A stretch of 64,000 bases of DNA from Mixta mediterraneensis (lineage in GTDB: Bacteria; Pseudomonadota; Gammaproteobacteria; Enterobacterales; Enterobacteriaceae). The notes under the pieces were generated by a model. That model saw only the letters and a program-made list of their open reading frames with translations. It did not search any database and was not told where the DNA came from. The position numbers and the translations under genes were made by a program. Each line of letters starts with the position of its first letter. Positions within the stretch are counted from its first letter, which is position 1. Shown here piece after piece: positions 59,206 through 64,000 of this stretch. The stretch is from NCBI RefSeq assembly GCF_014946725.1, contig NZ_JACFXY010000005.1, forward strand, positions 62,001-126,000, in the 5' to 3' direction.

Positions 59206-59523
59206 ATGCCTCACACCAGAATCCTCACAGCACTGCTGATGGCAGCACTGCCCGTGCTGCAGTGCCACGCTTCCGAGAAAGACGAGCTCGCCCTGGTCAT
59301 GCGCCAGCTCGACCAGGTGCAGGCCGGGCTGGACCGCGCCCGCGTGGTGGCGAACCAGACTCAGGATGCCCGTTTTTACTTCGATTACCAGCAGGCTACG
59401 CGCGATATCTCCACCATGAAACAGGGGATCTCGACCTACCTGGAACCCTCACGCGCGCAGCCCGCGTCACCGTCGTCTTCTGTTACCGGGCAGTACCGTG
59501 CACAGGAACCGGCATGGCGATGA
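59206..59523 (+). CDS. RAQPRD family ICE protein
   Basis: This exported protein (105 aa) has the signal peptide ILTALLMAALPVLQCHA. The family motif region is VMRQLDQVQAGLDRARVVANQ, then ARFYFDYQQATRDISTMKQGI. The ribosome site CCGGAGAG precedes the ATG. It restarts the transfer operon after the inserted toxin cassette and overlaps the next gene by 10 nt. Confidence 0.9.
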   Translation: MPHTRILTALLMAALPVLQCHASEKDELALVMRQLDQVQAGLDRARVVANQTQDARFYFDYQQATRDISTMKQGISTYLEPSRAQPASPSSSVTGQYRAQEPAWR

Positions 59524-59759
59524 ACGGTGCACAACTTAACGGCTGGAGTGCCGGCACCGGCAGCAGCCTGACGCCTTCTCAACTGAACACCCTGATTCTC
59601 GGCACGCTTGCGGTTGTCATTCTCCTGTTCAGCGCCTGGGCACTGGTACAGGCCTACCGCGGTCTTCCCACAAAATCCGTCTCGTTTCGTCAGTTCACCG
59701 AGCTTGCCGTTCGCCTGGTGGTGCTTTACCTGGCAATGCTGTTTTTGTTTTTCCACTAA
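59514..59759 (+). CDS. TIGR03758 family ICE membrane protein
   Basis: This 81-aa protein has two transmembrane segments (LNTLILGTLAVVILLFSAWALVQAY and LVVLYLAMLFLFF). The start ATG 59514 has AGGA upstream; ATG 59520 is an alternative. It matches the short membrane protein always found between RAQPRD and the TIGR03745 pilin-like gene. Confidence 0.88.
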   Translation: MAMNGAQLNGWSAGTGSSLTPSQLNTLILGTLAVVILLFSAWALVQAYRGLPTKSVSFRQFTELAVRLVVLYLAMLFLFFH

Positions 59760-59770
59760 AGGACAATCCC

Positions 59771-60136
59771 ATGAAATCCATGTTACTCCGGCTTTATCGC
59801 GCCACATTCGCCCGTGCAAAGCATCTGATGCTGAGCGGGCTGTTTATTACCGGTCATGCGCTGGCCGATCTCCCCAGTGTTGAACAACCCACGACAGGCG
59901 GCGGTGGCGGGACGTATAACACCATGATGGGTTACGCCAAAATGGGCGGCCTCGCGCTCGGCCTGATTATCTGCGTGGGCGCATTTCTGGCCGTGGCACA
60001 TGCTGTTATCACGTCTTTCCATGATATCCGCAAGGGCAAAGGCTCCTGGACGGAATTTCTGCTCTACGGGGTAGTCGGCATCATTCTTATCCTTATTGTT
60101 ATTTATCTGGCGACCAAAGCCTCTGACATCCTTTAA
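59771..60136 (+). CDS. TIGR03745 family ICE membrane protein (VirB2-like)
   Basis: This 121-aa protein has an N-terminal signal-like region and a cleavage-type stretch GHALADLP. A Gly-rich linker and two hydrophobic helices separated by a short polar loop (HDIRKGKGSWTE) follow. This layout resembles conjugative pilins of the VirB2/TraA class; that functional reading is inference. It is followed by TIGR03750 after 9 nt. Confidence 0.87.
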   Translation: MKSMLLRLYRATFARAKHLMLSGLFITGHALADLPSVEQPTTGGGGGTYNTMMGYAKMGGLALGLIICVGAFLAVAHAVITSFHDIRKGKGSWTEFLLYGVVGIILILIVIYLATKASDIL

Positions 60137-60145
60137 GGAGAGAAC

Positions 60146-60520
60146 ATGGCCGTCATCGACTTCCTGCCTGACCGGCTGAATAACCCCCCAGTGGTATGGA
60201 AAGGATTCACCTCCGGTGAATTCCTGCTGGCGGCCATCACCGGCGTTATTGCCGGTATACCACTGGCGGTGCCGCTGGCACTGGTGCCCTTTATCGGCTG
60301 GCTGGCTTTTCCCACCTGCATGCTGCTGATGCCGTTGTTCGTCATCTTCTTCGGTGGCGGCTGGATAGCGGGTTACAAGCGCGGTAAGCCGGAGAACTAC
60401 ATCTGGCAACGCCTGGAGGAAATCCGCTGCCGCACCGGCCTCTCCCGAACCATGATCCTCAACAGCCGGGCGTGGGAGATGAAACGTACCACAGCGATAA
60501 AACGCGGAGGTCAGTCATGA
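60146..60520 (+). CDS. TIGR03750 family conjugal transfer protein (VirB3/TraL-like)
   Basis: This 124-aa protein starts MAVIDFLPDRLNNPPVVWKG and has two hydrophobic segments. The basic C-terminal tail (GYKRGKPENYIWQRLEEIRCR) is as in TraL/VirB3-type inner-membrane components. The stop overlaps the next start (ATGA). Confidence 0.88.
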   Translation: MAVIDFLPDRLNNPPVVWKGFTSGEFLLAAITGVIAGIPLAVPLALVPFIGWLAFPTCMLLMPLFVIFFGGGWIAGYKRGKPENYIWQRLEEIRCRTGLSRTMILNSRAWEMKRTTAIKRGGQS

Positions 60521-61161
60521 GTCGCTTTCGCAACGGTATGACCGCGCGTGATAACCACATATTCTCCCTGCGCATTGCCTGTGTGCTGCTGTTTGCCGGC
60601 ATGCTGATGGCAGGTATCGGCTGGATGCGCGCACCCTCTGAACTTACCATCCATAATCCGCCGGACCTGCGTTCCGGTAGCACGCGTAAATGGTGGGAGG
60701 TGCCACCGTCAACCGTTTACAGTTTTGCCTTCTACATTTTTCAGCAGCTTAATTCCTGGCCCAAAAATGGCGAGGTGGACTACCCGGCGAAAATTGCGCA
60801 GATGAGTCCTTACCTGACACCGTCCTGCCAGGACTTTCTGAACAAAGACGCGGAGATGCGTAAAAACAGCGACGAACTCCGGGACCGCGTGCGCGTGGTG
60901 TATGAGATCCCAAGAAGGGGTTACAGCAGTCGCAGCGTCACCATTATCGATCAGGACCATTGGGTTGCGCAGCTCGATCTGGTGGCAGATGAGTATTACC
61001 ACACTGAGCCGGTAAAACGTGCGCTGGTCCGTTATCCCCTCAAGGTGATGCGCTGGGAAGGTGACCCCGAGCGCAATCCCTTCGGACTTGCTCTGGATTG
61101 TTATGCGGCCACGCCGCAACGGCTGGAGGCCGTTACGATGCCTGAGCCGGAGAAAAAGTGA
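60517..61161 (+). CDS. TIGR03746 family ICE protein (TraE/VirB8-like position)
   Basis: The product is 214 aa from ATG 60517 (MSRFRNGMTARDNHIFS). It has one N-terminal helix (IACVLLFAGMLMAGIGW) and a periplasmic domain with STVYSFAFYIFQQLNSWP and WVAQLDLVADEYY. It corresponds in place and layout to TraE/VirB8 core components. It overlaps both neighbours. Confidence 0.88.
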   Translation: MSRFRNGMTARDNHIFSLRIACVLLFAGMLMAGIGWMRAPSELTIHNPPDLRSGSTRKWWEVPPSTVYSFAFYIFQQLNSWPKNGEVDYPAKIAQMSPYLTPSCQDFLNKDAEMRKNSDELRDRVRVVYEIPRRGYSSRSVTIIDQDHWVAQLDLVADEYYHTEPVKRALVRYPLKVMRWEGDPERNPFGLALDCYAATPQRLEAVTMPEPEKK

Positions 61162-61876
61162 TGAAGATTCAGTTAAAAAAATGCTGTCTGGTCCTGCTCG
61201 CCGGACTGGCCCTGTCGGGGGCGGCTGACGCTGTTGAGCTGATGAAGTGGGAGCGTATCCCCTTACAGGTTCCCCTGACAGTGGGCCAGGAGCGTATCGT
61301 TTTTGTGAATAAAAATGTCAGGGTAGGGTTTCCCCCGTCGCTCAACTCTAAGCTGCGTATTCAGAGCACCGGCGGCGCGGTGTATCTCGATGCCAGCGAA
61401 GCCTTTCCGGTGACGCGGCTTGAGTTGCAGAACAAAGAAAACGGGGAACTTATCCTGTTGGATGTATCAGCCGCACCGGGTAAAACCACGCGTGAACCGG
61501 TCAAAATTGTCTATGACGGCGAAGTGGCCACTGCAACCGCCAGCGATAAACAGTCCGTCAGCAGCGACGGAGACAGTACCGGCCGCAATGCTCAACAGGC
61601 TGATACGGAAACCACAAAGCCGGACCGTAAGCCCGCGAAACTGAATGCACCGCTGCCGGTGGTCCTGACCCGCTATGCGGCTCAGAATATGTACGGTCCG
61701 CTGCGTACGGTTGAACCGGTGCCGGGTATCAGCCCGGTGTCACTGAAGCTGCCTTCCGTCATCACCACGCTGATGCCTGCTGAACCGGTCACCGTCACGC
61801 CGATGGCAGCCTGGTGTCAATACCGATCGAATTCTGACCCACCCTGCCAAAGTAAAACTGACCCACCCCCTTTGAA

Positions 61877-63690
<1,814 letters not shown>

Positions 63691-64000
63691 TGGCAGTGCC
63701 TTAAAACTGCCATTTTTACCCTAGGTGGGTCAGATTTACATCGGCAGGTGGGCCAGTTTTACATCGGTAGCGACACCTGGAGTCTGCAGGGCAGTAGCGT
63801 CGTCGCGCTGCAGGTCCGTAACCGTTCCGGAGATAAGGTCATTCTTGATCCCCGAGTGCTGGAAGGCCAGTTCGTAACGGCAACGTTTCAGCATCGCTGG
63901 CTGGGGCGCGCGGGCACACCCGAGGATACAACCGTCCTCTATCTGGTGACGGCCGGTCGCCCGGAGGGGGCCTTTATTGCAGAGCCACCCCCGCTGCAAC

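Noticed and set aside
63736-63999. Minus-strand 87-aa frame at the window end
   Set aside because: It is antisense to the TIGR03749 C-terminal fragment and extends into the IS21 end.

Overview
The window is chromosomal DNA of an enterobacterium (order Enterobacterales). The gene order nagE-glnS / fur-fldA-ybfE-ybfF / seqA-pgm / ybgI-pxpBCA-nei / gltA / sdhCDAB-sucABCD-cydABX-ybgE / ybgC-tolQRAB-pal-cpoB / tRNA-Lys matches the E. coli backbone, and the proteins are close to their E. coli counterparts. Some details fit an Erwiniaceae- or Yersiniaceae-type genome better than E. coli: no chitoporin gene after glnS, sucD directly followed by cydA, DUF969-DUF979-pcp inserted before nei, and a DUF523-DUF1722 fusion in place of short YbgA. 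This placement is inferred from gene order and remembered sequences; no search was run.

Backbone, 1-37.5 kb. The end of nagE, glnS and a small unknown gene face the fur-fldA-ybfE-ybfF block on the minus strand. Then come seqA-pgm and a 5-oxoproline (pyroglutamate) region: the TudS/DUF1722 desulfurase homologue, a small unknown gene overlapping ybgI, pxpBCA (5-oxoprolinase), the membrane pair DUF969-DUF979, pcp (pyroglutamyl peptidase) and nei. gltA diverges from the long TCA and respiratory block sdhCDAB-sucABCD, which is followed by cydABX-ybgE and the Tol-Pal operon. Three near-identical tRNA-Lys(UUU) genes close the backbone.

Mobile region, 37.5-64 kb. The 3' end of the third tRNA-Lys with its terminator is repeated 178 bp downstream, as expected beside a tRNA-targeting integrative element. 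Beyond it lies a decaying integrative and conjugative element (ICE) of the SPI-7/PFGI-1/pKLC102 type. Its replication and partition module (dnaB, parB, a TraR/DksA zinc-finger gene, DUF2786, DUF2857, a STY4528-like gene) is on the minus strand between two oppositely oriented IS66-family copies, and both end genes are cut exactly at the IS ends. Next come a 5'-truncated tyrosine recombinase with a HicB-like tail, a hexapeptide acyltransferase, and the plus-strand conjugation operon (TIGR03759, SLT transglycosylase, TIGR03765, Mrr-like nuclease, traD, TIGR03747, RAQPRD, TIGR03758, TIGR03745, TIGR03750, TIGR03746, TIGR03749). A minus-strand HNH-nuclease toxin with a SUKH/YrhA-like immunity gene interrupts that operon. 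TIGR03747 carries an amber stop with clean in-frame continuation. TIGR03749 is split by an IS21-family element with a 5-bp target duplication.

The ICE therefore looks non-functional, or dependent on help, as read here. The items most worth following are the toxin-immunity cassette inside the transfer operon, the IS66-bounded (probably inverted) replication module, the recombinase-HicB fusion, and the candidate pyroglutamate uptake and breakdown cluster. I did not find a clearly unprecedented system.
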